DNA of 64,000 bases from Cricetomys ansorgei (GCA_026225945.1 JAMJFZ010003163.1:18164501-18228500), one strand, 5' to 3'; numbered from the stretch's first letter, positions 42,066-53,114 are shown. Notes: a model not told the origin generated them from the letters alone. Numbers and translations: made by a program.

Positions 42066-42194
42066 CCTGTGGACGGCACCAAGTGGCTTCAGGTGGCCCA
42101 CGGCGTCACACAGCATAACAAACAGCCATCGAGAGAGGACACGACCCCAGCAGCTGTATTCACTGTGACGGTATTTGTCCCCCTGCCTAACAAA

Positions 42195-42425
42195 TACGGA
42201 GCTGGCCTCTGCGTGAGGCTCCGTGACAATATCTGCTTTGAATTTAATTACATTGTTTTGTTTTCATTGTGCTTATAGTTAATATTCCACCTAATATAGT
42301 ACTTATTTTCCACTTAGAGTTTTTAATGAGTACTCTTAAATGACTATATTTTTCATAAATTTGAATAATTGTATTTAAATTTTAAAGTGCGCTTACCCAA
42401 AGGTAAAGCATTAAGGCGTTTAGTC
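42195..42425. other. CNE-like block
   Basis: Unique AT-rich sequence with TTTGAATTTAATTACATTG, GCTTATAGTTAATATTCC, GAGTTTTTAATGAGTACTC, TGAATAATTGTATTTAAAT and AAGCATTAAGGCGTTTAG. TAAT cores are dense and there is no open frame of note. Confidence 0.42.
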
Positions 42426-43474
42426 TGTGGGCATGACATGGGACTCAGACAGTGCAGCCACTTGGTGCTTCCTACCTGATGGGCTGCAAAGCTGACCAAA
42501 GTCTGTAGGGCATCCAGAGCGAAGATGGTGCCCTTGGGCTCATTTCTTGTTCACGGTGGGTGGCAGCCCTTTTGTGATTAGTGACCTTCCCTCTGGTAGA
42601 AACAGCATCTTGCTGTCATGGGGTGACAGAGGAGGGTTCCTAGGTACTGTTTTGGGCTGAGGGCTCTGGCTCGGCCTCTGCTGGCTGCAACCACTGCACA
42701 GACCCTGCCTGCACCAACTGTGTGTGTGAGAAGCTGCTATTGAAGGAAAGATGTGCATCTTTTAGAGGAGTTTGAAGTGCTGCTGGTCTCTGCAGTATGG
42801 CAGGTGCCTCAGAGCCGTTTTGGAGAGGCAGGCAACCTTTCCACTCCATTCCATCTTAGGGACCTGTCTCATCTATCTTGGCTTGCCAAACTGGGGTCCA
42901 AGATCCCCTTTGTTCACTTTGTGGTGTACATCTCCACTTTGCTTGAGAGTCTAGAATTCCCGGGGCAACTGATGAGTTAATTTGGCACATGGGAAAGAAG
43001 CAAGGAGATTGGGAATTTTATTCACAAGAAGGCTACTCTTACTACAGTCATCAGTAACTCCCTAAAGAACATGGCCCCCAAACCCTCTGTGAATGTGACA
43101 TGGCAGCAGGCTAGAACTCAAACCCAGTGTCCTTTCTGTTCTAGTGCCAAGACCTAATAGAAAGTCAGAGAGTGCCCAGATGCTGTGAGATTCTGTTAGC
43201 AGCAAGAGGCTTAGCCACCACTGGTGTCCATGTGCCCAGTGAGTTAAACATGATGACCATGCACAGCTCAATGTGTCTCAGGATAAAAAATGTGTGGCCA
43301 AAACCCAAGGGTAGGCAGATGTATCTCCAAGCTTTGGAAAGGGATTTCAGCTGTCCCCGAGGAGACCTGGTAAACCACAGAGGGTCCAGGAAACCAGCCC
43401 TCATCCTCTGGAACTGGGCACGGGAATCCCCATGAAAGAACCTGCCACTGATGATCCAGTGTGGGGTGCCTAAT
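42426..43474. other. Unique sequence
   Basis: 43075-43140 vaguely resembles the tail of a minus-strand MIR. No gene is seen. Confidence 0.35.
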
Positions 43475-43815
43475 GAAAAATGGCCGGGCTATTAGTGCTT
43501 TGCAAATTAAGGGTCCTTTCATTTATTACCATGCTCCACTAAGGGTGAGCATTAATTTTTTTTTCTCAAAGCAAATTCACTGGAAACAGACAGTTTAGAA
43601 TTTATGCTTGTAATGATGGCTACATGGGCCATTAAGACCACCTCTAAGTGAGCTTAATTTGTAGCAGATAAATGTATATGTCTACATATTTTTCAACATA
43701 GTTTATGGTGCATCTTGCACAGCTGCGCCCAACTGATTAAATCCTCACAAAATTTAAATAGGAAACCCATTACGTAGACAGTATTAGAGCCATTCATCAT
43801 GGAAGCAGTTTCAAG
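43475..43815. other. CNE-like block
   Basis: Unique sequence with GCTATTAGTGCTTTGCAAATTAAG, GAGCATTAATTTTTTTTTC, AGCTTAATTTGTAGCAG, CAACTGATTAAATCCTC and ATTTAAATAGG motifs, including a POU-like TTTGCAAAT. It has no frame and no repeat hallmarks, and lies directly beside a TG microsatellite. Confidence 0.42.
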
Positions 43816-43848
43816 TTAACTCTTTCGGTGCTGGAAAGGAAAAAGGGT

Positions 43849-43850
<2 letters not shown>

Positions 43851-43898
<48 letters not shown>
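43851..43898 (+). repeat. (TG)24 microsatellite
   Basis: Pure array of 24 TG units ending in CGCC. The His/Thr frame on the minus strand is an artefact. Confidence 0.96.
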
Positions 43899-43901
<3 letters not shown>

Positions 43902-44689
43902 CAACGGGGATGGGAAGGGATAGTTAATGGGAACAGTTCTGGAGGGTGCTGGAGCTTCCTGCTGGTTTGATCTCTGTTGTTTCTACTTCGTGGAACTTTT
44001 AGGGCTGTCTTAAACATCCTCAGTGGACTCACAGTGGAATTTTAGCTAAAGGAAACTAGATCATGTCTCGAACAAGTAGCTAGGTCCTAGCTGCCTGGTA
44101 GTGGTGGGCTTCACAGCCCCACACTCATTAACATTTGTGCAGAGCATCGAGACCAGAAGGGACCACCTTGGTGCCACCCACAGACTCTAATCACTACAGA
44201 CCATAATAAGTGGCAGCATGGTAGAAGTGCCATGACAGTGCTCAGAACATGGTCCCTGGCCTTAGCACATGTGAAAATGAGTAGCTGGGGAGGCAAGTTT
44301 GCAGTGACCAGCACAGAGTGGACATCATCAACCCTCAGTGAAGGGAGGCTTGCCTGCTGCTGTTCTGTAGCAGACACAATCCCTTGGTGTGCTGCCAGCT
44401 GTAAGCACTAGAAACTGAGTTTGAGGAAAGGGATACCAGAGTTCAATCTGTCTAATTTCTCTCTTCCCCTGATGCTGATTTCCAGGGAGCTCCGCTTTGA
44501 ATGGCTGTAGTAGGTGATTCCTTACAGCAATGAGCACTTGCCTGAACACTTTCATGGGCTCCTTTGGGCTCCTCTTGGCTCCATTCTGCTGTGGTTTCAG
44601 TGCACCTGCCTCCAAAGTTCTTGCACTGGAAATTGAATTACTGGTACAACAGCTTGGGTTAGTGTGAGAGAGGGTCCATTCCCACAGAG
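43899..44689. other. Unique non-coding sequence
   Basis: Frames at 44111-44377 and 44328-44699 on the minus strand have no recognisable family. Confidence 0.35.
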
Positions 44690-44920
44690 TGAGTTCCATA
44701 TGCTGGCCAGCCTGGTGTGTTCTCCCCCCCCTTCTCTATCTCTCTCTCTGTCATTTTGCTCTTCTGCTTTTCACCATGGATTGGAGCATGGAGACTATAA
44801 GGTGTCAATCGCTCCATCTTGGAAATCCACTTTGGCTCCAGAACTGCAAGAAATAAATGACCGTTCTTCAAAAATAACCCAATTCTGGGCATTCTGTCAC
44901 AGCAGCAGAAAATGGAAACG
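44690..44920 (+). repeat. MaLR LTR 3' half (MLT1/MST class)
   Basis: TTTTCACCATGGATTGGAGC, GCTCCAGAACTGCAAGAAAT, AAATGACCGTTCTTC and GCATTCTGTCACAGCAGCAG form the 3' half of a plus-strand MaLR LTR. A CT-rich run at 44725-44755 replaces the middle. Confidence 0.62.
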
Positions 44921-45154
44921 GTGGTAATTCAAAAGGATAAGCATTTGGTCAACATTCAGTACAGAAAACCATTCTCAAGGACTTCATACACCCCAAGTCA
45001 GTTAGAGCTGAGGTCAAGCCTGTTTCTGACATCGTGTGACCCGGGACCTGCTTCGTAAGCTGAGATCTGATTTCCTTCTCTATAAAAGTAAGGACAGTAA
45101 CAGTGCTTGCCTCATCCAGACACACTGGCAAAGAAGACTGTCCACGTGGCATCT

Positions 45155-45475
45155 GCTGTTAAGGTCTGAATCTGAAATGTCCCACAGGCTGGAGTTTTGA
45201 AGTTTCTCAACTCCGGCACTATTCTGGGAAGCCGTGGCACCTTTAAGCGGTGGGGCATAGCTAGTGACGTGGGTCACTGGGAGCAGGCCTCCGGATCTGG
45301 TCCAGCTCTCTCTGGTTCTCCGTCCAGCCTCCACATGAAGAACTTTGCCACGGGCTCCTGCCTGTACTGAGGTATGAACCGCTCAGCCATGCCTTACTCA
45401 CCATAAGCCATGAGCCAAATAAACCCCTCCTTCACTGGCTCTTCTCAGCCAACTAACACATTTCCTGTGCTCGCA
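45155..45475 (+). repeat. MaLR LTR
   Basis: GTTAAGGTCTGAATCTGAAAT, GTCCCACAGGCTGGAG, TAAGCGGTGGGGCATAG, GTGGGTCACTGGGAGCAGG, then AACCGCTCAGCCATGCC and ATGAGCCAAATAAACCCCTC. Plus orientation. Confidence 0.75.
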
Positions 45476-46449
45476 CTTAGGCTTTCTTGTCAAGACCCTG
45501 ACACCAACTTGTTCCCGGTTGGAAGTAGAGAACAGACATCAGCATTGGGGATTTTAATCCAACGAGATGCATTCAGCCATTGAAATATACTCAAGCTACT
45601 TCAAGAGTGACTTCCCCATGTGCATCTGGGAAGGCTTCATGCGCGTAGCTGAGCATCAAAGGAAGGGAAGGCACCCTTCTCCCAGTTTATAGGGACAGGA
45701 GGGTGGGTTGGGATGGGAACCGCACCCATGTGTGGCTGGACAGGATGGAGAGTCTGCTGAGTCCTTAGCTGCCTTGTTAAAGCCCGGTGCTAGGCAGCAA
45801 AGCCACAGCCAGGAGCTAGAAGGGAAGAGGTAGGAAGGAAGAAGTTCAGAGACATGAAGGGAAGAGCGTGGGATCCTGAAGATCTCTGGGTGCTTTATCC
45901 TGAAGTTAACAGGGAGCCTTGGAAAGATTGAATCAGGAGCATGATGGGATTGAATTTGCATTTTAGAAGGATCTCTTCTGCAGCCACATGGAGAAGAGCT
46001 TGAAAGGGAGTGAGCTTTCTGGCAGAGGGAGCAGTTGGGAGACAATAGCAGGTGTCTCATTAGTACGCTGTGAGGTCTGGGGCAGCGGGAACAGGTGGAA
46101 AGAGATTTCAGAATCATCCGTTTGTGACCGAAGATTGGGAGGGCCGGAAGGAGGAAGGGAGACGGCAGAGAGGAGACTAAGTCTACATCAGGCAAGGCAG
46201 AGGGAGACTGACCTGGGAAAGAGATGAAGGCAAGAAAAAGGAAAGCCGCTTTGGGGAGCCTTGGGAGAAATGCAGATTTTTATTTGTTGAGGTTAGCCCA
46301 GCACACTACCCCCAGGCATGACACAATTCTTCCTAGCAAAGGAGAGGTTGACAGATGGGTAGTTTCCTCAAAATTCTCAGGAGATAGTTGCGGGTACCCA
46401 GCAGACCTCCTCCTGAACATGTGTCTTGGGGCAGTGAGGACTCTGGCTG
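45476..46449 (-). repeat. Purine-rich sequence, L2-like in part
   Basis: AGGAGCATGATGGGATTGAA, TTTTAGAAGGATCTCTTCTG and CACATGGAGAAGAGCTTG (45930-46000) resemble the reverse complement of L2 upstream of its 3' end. The rest is GA-rich. The minus-strand frame at 45656-46195 is its Ser/Pro/Leu-rich shadow. Confidence 0.4.
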
Positions 46450-46670
46450 TTTATTAACTCCGGGTAAACGGAATGCTTCTAAGTGTGGGCAATTAAGGGA
46501 TGGTGGAGGTGTGACTCTCTCTCTCTCTGAAAGACATCAAATGAAACATTCTGGCCTGAGCGTTCAATTTCACCTGTCAGAGCCCCTGTCGTCACCATCA
46601 GGGGCCTAGCTTTCTGACTGGCATGATTTATTTACACATTGTCCCTCTTCTAGAGAATGTGTGACGGTCC
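46450..46670. other. CNE-like block with a CT microsatellite
   Basis: GGGCAATTAAGGGATGG, CATCAAATGAAACATTC, CAATTTCACCTGTCAG (E-box CACCTG) and ATGATTTATTTACAC (forkhead-like) lie around a short CTCTCTCTCT run at 46515-46526. Confidence 0.3.
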
Positions 46671-47275
46671 CTGGACACCAGCCAGGGCAGCAGAGGGGGG
46701 GCCTTCCTTGTCCTTACTGAATCAAAACCACTTCTTTTCCCCTACGGAATGAATTGCCCAGGGAGCCGCCGGAGGGAGAGGCAACAGCCCAGGCAGGGTG
46801 GCACGCCAATGACTTCAGGACAGTGGCAAAGGATGGCAAGTGTGTACCCAGACACCACCATCCACTCAAAGCATCTCCTTCGCTCTGTGCTCTTCCTAAA
46901 CCTCTGGCTGATGTGTTCAGCAGGCACTGAGTAGCTGAAAGACTGGGACCCACACCAGACTAGCAGAAATCCCACAGGGAGGTGCTCCTGAACTGTTTTG
47001 AAGGGTTAGAAGGGACAGAGACTCCCTGGACCTTTTGTTTTGTTTGTTTTGGGGGGAGTTCTTTTTTGTTTGTTTGTTTTTTCTTGTTGTCTTTGGTTTT
47101 TTATTTTGCTGCTGTCACTCTTGCCTGGAAGGTCTCCCCCACACTCCTCTTATTACCTGTGTGTTTTCCTCTTTAACAAAGCTCTCAGCTCAGTACAGCT
47201 AGCTTCTCCGCCTGACTGCCCAGTCTTCTCTAGATGCCACGGTTGCCTGTTCTAGCCTGTCTGAGGTTCTTCAGT
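46671..47275. other. Unique sequence with TTTG-rich tract
   Basis: A TTTTGTTTG/TTTGTTTG-rich run lies at 47034-47105. No B1 body adjoins it. No gene is seen. Confidence 0.35.
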
Positions 47276-47830
47276 CAAGAAGCACATGCGAGTGTGTGTC
47301 TGTGCATGTGCGTGTCTGTGTTCATGAAGGAGCGTATGTGAATGCATATATCTGTGTGCGTGTGTATGTGTGAGTTATGTGTAAGTATGTGTGTGAGTGT
47401 GTAAGAGTTGTGTGTATGATCGTTTATGTGCATGAGGCTTTTTGGGGGGGTCATTTGTTTCTATTTACCCATTTTAAAGTGTGTGTGGAAAGAAAGAAAG
47501 AGACTGTGGAACATTCATTGAGGACCTCACCCACCCACCCACAGGCACCCATGTACAGAGGTATGTCCGTGTACATGCTTATGTGTTCATGCATGTATCT
47601 GTACATGTGTATATTTCTGTACCTGTATGCAGGTATATCTGTGTCTGGTCATGTGTGTCTCATGCACAAGCCAGATTGAAACTCTTTTGGGCGATTTGTT
47701 TCTATTTCCTTGTCCTAATGTGACCATGAAAAGAGACGAGGCCTGGGGAACTTTCATCAAGGACCTCACCACTCACATGCAGACACATAGATGCACACAT
47801 ACACAGGAATGCACACACACACACCAGGAT
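47276..47830 (+). repeat. Degenerate TG/TATG-rich tract containing a direct duplication
   Basis: TGTGTGTC/TGTATGTG-type sequence spans 47288-47420 and 47560-47660. Between and after these, two related segments (about 47426-47550 and 47671-47795) share TTTGTTTCTATTT, an A/G-rich centre, GGAAC-TTCAT and AAGGACCTCACC/GAGGACCTCACC. They lie about 245 bp apart in the same orientation. Confidence 0.7.
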
Positions 47831-48539
47831 TCCGATGTGTCTAGCTGGCTGCTTTTAACCATAGGCCCTGCTCCTCCTGTCCTGGCATCACCTTCACTAT
47901 TTCCTCCAGTGGGTAAAGTTTCCATCTATGACTGGCATCCTGAGCACCCCATTATCTGACAACTTTACGTTAGTCAAAATTCATGTCCTTTGCTGCTCAC
48001 TGACGGCGGGGTCTTAGAAAAGATGAGTAAACTGTTTTGATTCATCCTCCTCTCTGAAAATATGGGTGCTATTAGCCCCAACCCCACGGGGACACAACAA
48101 AGATGACAGAAGCTGCTGTGCCCACAGCTCTTGGTACGGGATCTGGTGCCGACTCGGCGCTTAATGCATGGGGCTCCTGTCATCACGAGGCTACAGAGAC
48201 GTACAGCACAGCCTGCGTGCTAGTGACACTGGACAGCTTGGGCGATTTCTTCCTTCGCTGCCTTGTCCCATCCCTGTGCCTGGTGAGAACTGGAAAGAGA
48301 AAAGAAGAAGGCTTAGTTCATGGCCCTTGTGCCAGCTGCTAATTCTGGAAGAACCCCAGGGCTGCCCCAGGACATCAAGGACTTCTGAACACCCTGTCCC
48401 CTAAACCAATGTATTTTGCTCACATTTGTATTTTCACGCATGTTTTTTTCCCCGCAAGATATCCCTATTGCTTTCTTAAATTTTTAAAGAGCCTCTTAGG
48501 ACCCAAAGAACCACTAGTGTAAACCACCAGCCATATTTT
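47831..48539. other. Unique non-coding sequence
   Basis: No repeat or gene is recognised. Confidence 0.35.
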
Positions 48540-48640
48540 ATAGAGAGGGAAGAAGTCTCTGTGCACTGACATCAAGCAGAGTAGAGCCCAGGGCCTGGTG
48601 TCCTAGTTCTCAGGCCAGGGCTCCAACCATCTACCAGATC
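48540..48640 (-). repeat. MIR SINE fragment
   Basis: ATTTTATAGAGAGGGAAGAAG, AGAGTAGAGCCCAGGGCC and CCAGGGCTCCAACCATC, in reverse MIR order. Weak. Confidence 0.4.
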
Positions 48641-49029
48641 AGCCCAGAAGAGGATGGTGTCAGGTGAGGATGTCTGAAGTCAAGGTCCTGATGAGGGCAA
48701 CCTGGACCATCACCACTGCAGGAGAGGACTTAGGGTAGAGAACCTGCAGCCCTGGGAACCTACTTTGTGGCAAGAAGTCATTGACTGACCAGTGGCACTG
48801 CTCCCATGAATTTACTGAAAAAAAAAGAAACCCTGGATGATGGCAGGATATTGGAAAGAGAGCTGGGAATGTTTATAGGCTAAAGCAGAGACCCAAAGTA
48901 GTTGGAGGTGGTAGAAATAGGTTCTGGCTAGTGGTAGAGAGAAAGGAACGTTCAGGAAACTTCTGGAAGAGTTTTAAGGGGCATTGGAAGGTGATGGCAA
49001 TGCCAGTGGTAACATACTTTAGGTTTTTT
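48641..49029. other. Unique non-coding sequence
   Basis: Nothing is recognised. An A-run lies near 48819-48828. Confidence 0.35.
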
Positions 49030-49225
49030 AGGTGTTTTAAGTTTATTTTATTATTTTATGTCTATCTGAATGTCTGTGCACCATGTGGTTGCAATGCCAA
49101 TGGAGGCCAGAAGAGGGCACCAAGATTCCCCCTAGAAATGGTAATGGTATTTGTGAGTACCATGGGGGTGCTGGGAATCCAACCTTGATCCTCCAGAAGA
49201 GTAGTCATTGCTCTTAAGTACATGG
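49030..49225 (-). repeat. B2/B3-type SINE
   Basis: AAGTTTATTTTATTATTTTATG, GAATGTCTGTGCACCATGTG, GGAGGCCAGAAGAGGGCACC, CCATGGGGGTGCTGGGAATC, GATCCTCCAGAAGAGTAGTC and ATTGCTCTTAAG: the reverse complement of the B2/B3 body, with the tRNA-derived head partly lost. Confidence 0.85.
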
Positions 49226-49564
49226 TAATAAGAACCCAAGTTTCCCCATGTGAACGCCAATCTGAGAAGACAGTGCTACTAGTAGGTGTGTGGCATTCAT
49301 TCATGGAGTTAAGCTAGTCGTCGCTTTAGTGTGCCTTTACTGTCACACATGGAGTCTAAATTTCCGGGTGGATGTGTTAATGATGCATAATTGGTTATCG
49401 AATTAATGTAGTTAAAAATGTGTGCCCTTATTCAGAAAAAAAAAAAGAATATGTAGTATGTTGGTGTTTAGATTTACACACATCCTTAGGTTTAAATGGT
49501 TTTTTAAAATGTCGAAGTTACAGTCTGTTCCCAATAGTTTCCAAGGCCAACTCTCCAGAGCTAT
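49226..49564. other. Unique sequence
   Basis: AT-rich around 49370-49420 (TGATGCATAATTGG, CGAATTAATG) with an A-run at about 49436-49446. The first part is weakly CNE-like. Confidence 0.3.
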
Positions 49565-49690
49565 TTAAAAGTACAATTAGCTCCACTTTACAGTCTCAGA
49601 GAGGGTTAAGTGATTAGCTTAAGGTCGTATAGCTTGGTCAGGGAGCCCGAGGCCCCATTCTTGACAGCAGGTGCAGTCTGTACTGTTAGC
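49565..49690 (-). repeat. MIR SINE fragment
   Basis: CTCCACTTTACAGTCTCAGAG, AGTGATTAGCTTAAGGTCG and ATAGCTTGGTCAGGGAGCC: reverse MIR order. Confidence 0.65.
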
Positions 49691-49909
49691 CGTCTTTGTA
49701 TGGGTCCAGGACTGAGCATGAACCAAACCACTGAAAATCACCAAAATCCAGCAGACACAGTGCAGCAGTGCGGAGAAGGCTGGGAACAAGGCACGTCCAA
49801 CTGGTGCTAGCCAGTGTCCCATGTGACTCTGAGTCTGAGATTTAGTAACAGCAAAAGCTGTGTGGTTCATGTCTGTAAAGTAGCTTGATGCCGGCTGGGG
49901 TAATTGTAG

Positions 49910-50035
49910 GTCAGTAATTCTAAGTGTGGTCCTGGAGAAGCAGTTACTTTACTGGGGGGGGGGGGGGGCTTCTCAAAATGCAAATTCAGGCCTCAGGTGC
50001 TCTTAGGGTTAGGAACTGGGGGAGGCCCACATATG
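49910..50035 (+). repeat. MER5A (hAT-Charlie MITE) with a G15 insertion
   Basis: AATTCTAAGTGTGGTCCTGG, GCAGTTACTTTACTGG, CTCAAAATGCAAATTC and AGGCCTCAGG follow MER5A. A homopolymer of 15 G (49954-49968) sits where the consensus reads 'gggaacttgtt'. The 3' half (AACTGGGGGAGGCCCAC) is shortened. Confidence 0.68.
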
Positions 50036-50394
50036 AGTGGGTTTGTTTGTTTTTCAGGGTTGAACTAATTACCCCATCTAGTCTGGATTTAGTCATATTC
50101 TCTGTTCCACCTGTCTCTGTCCTAAGCCCCCACCCTGAGCTCCTCCATCAAGGCTTGCTGGTGCTTAGCCAAGGACACTCACTCTCCCACCCCCACCCCA
50201 CAAGGGCAGAGTGTAGCAATGATGATCTGATTAGAGAGCCTGGTGGGACGCAGTGGCCTAGTGCGCACAGGTGCTGTGGGGAGTTGGCACTGGCGGCTTC
50301 CTTGAGACTCTCTTGTCCCATTTTGCCCTACAACTGTCGGCTGCACTTTCTATACCAACTGTCCACTCAGAGAGTGCCCGAATGAGCACAGCTG
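50036..50394. other. Unique non-coding sequence
   Basis: A CCCACCCCCACCCC run lies near 50188-50201. No gene is supported. Confidence 0.35.
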
Positions 50395-51010
50395 GGTGTA
50401 TTAAGGCCGCCCTGCATCATATGCCCATCGGTAGCAATACGCTACAATCTTTGACCCTCAATTTAGGGAAGGAGAAAGGAAAGATAGAAATCTTCACCCC
50501 TTTTACAAGCGGCCTTAATACAGAAAGGTAGAAATCTTCACAGCCTCTTTTTAGGCTGTCCTAAGCTTGAATCTTCCAATCTTTGTTCTCCTACATTAAA
50601 GACAGCAACCCAACCAACAAACTACCAATCAATGCCCACCCTGACTCTCCAGGCTTCAGACCTTTTATGCCCTAAGCTAAAAGTTTCCCTAAACCCATGT
50701 GGCACGCAACCCCAAAGACAAGCTATAGGTGCCAGAATGACTGCACCTAACCAAATTATAGCCACCTGCATCAAGCATTCCAATTCCAACTCAAAAACAT
50801 CTATCATACCTGGGGTGGGAACACAAACTTAATCCATAAAGAAACCAAAATAACAAAAACTTCTTCCAAGTGTTCCTCTACACCCATCCTGATCGGAGTC
50901 TCCATCCGGCCAGTCTGGTTCGCTGATCTTCGAACCAGTTCAAAGCTCGTGTTCCCTAGGAAGGCCCCAGCAGCCTGCCTCCTCCTTTCAAAATACATCA
51001 ATAGAATCTC
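50395..51010. other. Unassigned block, possibly retroelement-derived, with a 13-bp inverted repeat
   Basis: GTATTAAGGCCGC at 50398-50410 is matched exactly in reverse complement by GCGGCCTTAATAC at 50509-50521. GATAGAAATCTTCAC (50483-50497) recurs as GGTAGAAATCTTCAC (50527-50541). Downstream sequence is C/A-rich on the plus strand, unlike its surroundings. The minus strand has two moderately long frames (50804-51025, 50622-50807), neither recognised. I could not match the block to a known repeat. Confidence 0.4.
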
Positions 51011-51032
51011 ATATGTGTGATTCATTCATTAG

Positions 51033-51104
51033 GTCCTTCTCCCTCTTCCTCCTCCTCCTCCTCCTCTTTCTCCTCCTTCCTTCCTTTCTTCTTTTTTCTT
51101 CTTG
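51033..51104 (+). repeat. (CTC)n/(CTT)n polypyrimidine tract
   Basis: TCCTCCTCCTCCTCC grading into TTCCTTCCTTTCTTC. Confidence 0.85.
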
Positions 51105-51484
51105 AGAATGGTCTTGCTAAGGTAGCTGACACAGACTGGGAACTTCCTCCTCAAACTCAGGCTCCTTCTGTTTCTGCCCCCGAGTGCTGAGTTACAGGTG
51201 CGCACTACTGTATCTTGTCTGCATGCCTTCTCTGAGCTGTAGGTTTGAGCCCATTGACTTCCAGTCTTTTCTTCTAGTTCATTTATCCCTTCCTGCTCAG
51301 CCATTCAGCAAAGCACTGCTTTAATGTCCTCAGTGAGCACCGGAGGCGAGACCAGCTTCAAACACCTCCGCCCTCCAGGGTCTCACAACTGATCAAAGGA
51401 ATGGCAGCTGCCAACACAAACACCTTGCTAAGAGTGTCACAAACACGGTGGAGCCACATCTGCGCTCCGGGATGAGGGTGCATC
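51105..51484. other. Degenerate B1-like start, then unique sequence
   Basis: CTTGAGAATGGTCTTGCTAAG, AACTCAGGCTCCTTCTG and GAGTGCTGAGTTACAGGTGC (51100-51220) may be a badly decayed minus-strand B1/B4. The remainder is unique. Confidence 0.35.
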
Positions 51485-52890
51485 CTTCAGCGTCCCACGG
51501 TAGCACGAGCTATCTCAGGAATAGGACGCTGGGTCATATGGTTAATTTCATAAGAAACTGCCAGAGTTTTCCTAAGTGTTGGTAACATTTACGCGCCCAC
51601 CAGCGAAGCATGACAGTTCCCATCGCTTCGCGTTGCTTTTGACATTTAGTGATGACGCGTTTTTAATGTTAGCTGTTTCAGTGGGTGTGAAGTAGGCTCT
51701 TACCATGGCTGTTATCTGAGTTTCTCCGATAACAAATGATGCTGAACACCTTTGCATGGGCTTCATTGTGTCTTTCCTTTTATGATGTGTGTTGAGACTT
51801 TTGCTCATGGGAGGGGCAGTTCTTTTAATTACTGAGTTAATGTCTTCCCAGTATGTGGCTCCCTTCCCTTTCTTAAAAATAATCTTTGGACTTTTAATTT
51901 AGGTAAAATTTAATCTATCTAGTTTGAGTGATTTGTGCTTTCAAGGTCCTAAGAATATCCTTCTACCTTAGAGCCGTGACGGTAGCCCTGGGCACCAGCG
52001 GCCTTCATGTAGGCCTCCTTAGGTCTTCTGCAGGTTGGATTCTGTATGGGGAGGGTAGGACTGAATTGGTTCCCCTCCCCAGAGTTCTCTAGCTACCCAA
52101 CACCATCTGTTGACGTCTTCCGTTGCCTCGTTGGATTCCTTGAGACACTTACTGAGACTCAGTTAGCCATGGGTATGTAAATCTGTCCAAAATTCTTAAC
52201 TGTATTTAATTTGTCTACATATTTGTCCTCAAGCCAATATTATACTGTCTTGACTTTTTAGCTTTTCAGTAAATTTTTAAATTAGATAGGATGAGCCCTC
52301 CAACTTAAAAAAAAAATTGTTTTAGCACTATTGATCCTTTGTATTGTCATGAAAATTTAGGATGAAATTAGAAATTCCGTAAAGAAGTTGGTGTTTTTGG
52401 TGGGTCTCAGTTTAATATATACATCAAATTGTCATGTTAAGGATATTGAGTCTTTCAGGGCTGGGACTATAGCTCTGTTGATACATGGTTTGGCTAGCAT
52501 GCATGATACCCTGGGTTCAAGCCAGAGGACCTAAACTGGACTTAGGGGTCCATGCCTGTAACCTCAAAAGGATCAGAATCTCAAGATTATCCTCAGCTAC
52601 ATAATGAGTTCAAGACCAGCCTGGGTTACACAGGCTGTGGAGAAGAATTTAAACATTCCTGTTCATAAACATTGTATACTTCTCCATCTATTTAAATGTT
52701 CCATTTATCTCAGGAATATTTGATGACTTTTAATGTAAAAGTTGTATCATGCTAAATGTGTTACATGTTGTGTAAATAAAATTGTCTTTAAATGTAATTT
52801 CCCAGTCCAGTTGTTTCCTGTTGGCTTTGTATATGGACCACACATTCTTTACTGTCTTCAGTTATTTCTTGGGACCTGTAGCAATGGCAG
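51485..52890 (-). repeat. Old L1 (L1M-like) ORF2 relic, interrupted by a B4
   Basis: Reverse-complement L1 text: ACGCTGGGTCATATGGTTAA, TTCATAAGAAACTGCCAGAG, CAGTGGGTGTGAAGTAGG, AAATGATGCTGAACACC, CATTGTGTCTTTCC, ACCATCTGTTGACGTC, CAAGCCAATATTATACTG and ATAGGATGAGCCCTCCAAC. It then continues with TTGTTTTAGCACTATTGATC, AGGATATTGAGTCTTTC | B4 | CATTCCTGTTCATAAACATTG and CAGGAATATTTGATGACTTT. No open frame remains. Confidence 0.8.
52450..52645 (+). repeat. B4 SINE inside the L1
   Basis: An ID-like half (GGGCTGGGACTATAGCTC, TTTGGCTAGCATGCATGATA, CCTGGGTTCAAGCCAG) is followed by a B1-like half (CATGCCTGTAACCTCAAAAG, AGCTACATAATGAGTTCAAG, ACCAGCCTGGGTTACAC). Confidence 0.8.
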
Positions 52891-53114
52891 TGGGCAGGAG
52901 CCAGAGACTCAGCTCTGCCTGAAGTAGCTTAGGGGGATCTTTGCAGTGGTTTCCACTCATGTGAAGAGGGGATTTTTTACTTTTGCTACAGGAAAAAAAA
53001 TTCAGGACATCTCAATATGCAGCAGGGTTGGAGTTTATCAGGAAGAGGTTTTAGCAGAGAGTGGGTAATAGGAAGAGAGTGACCAGGAAACGGGTACAAC
53101 ACACCCAAATGTGG

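Noticed and set aside
45656..46195. 179-codon minus-strand open frame
   Set aside because: It is the Ser/Pro/Leu-rich shadow of a purine-rich, partly L2-like stretch, with no recognisable domain.
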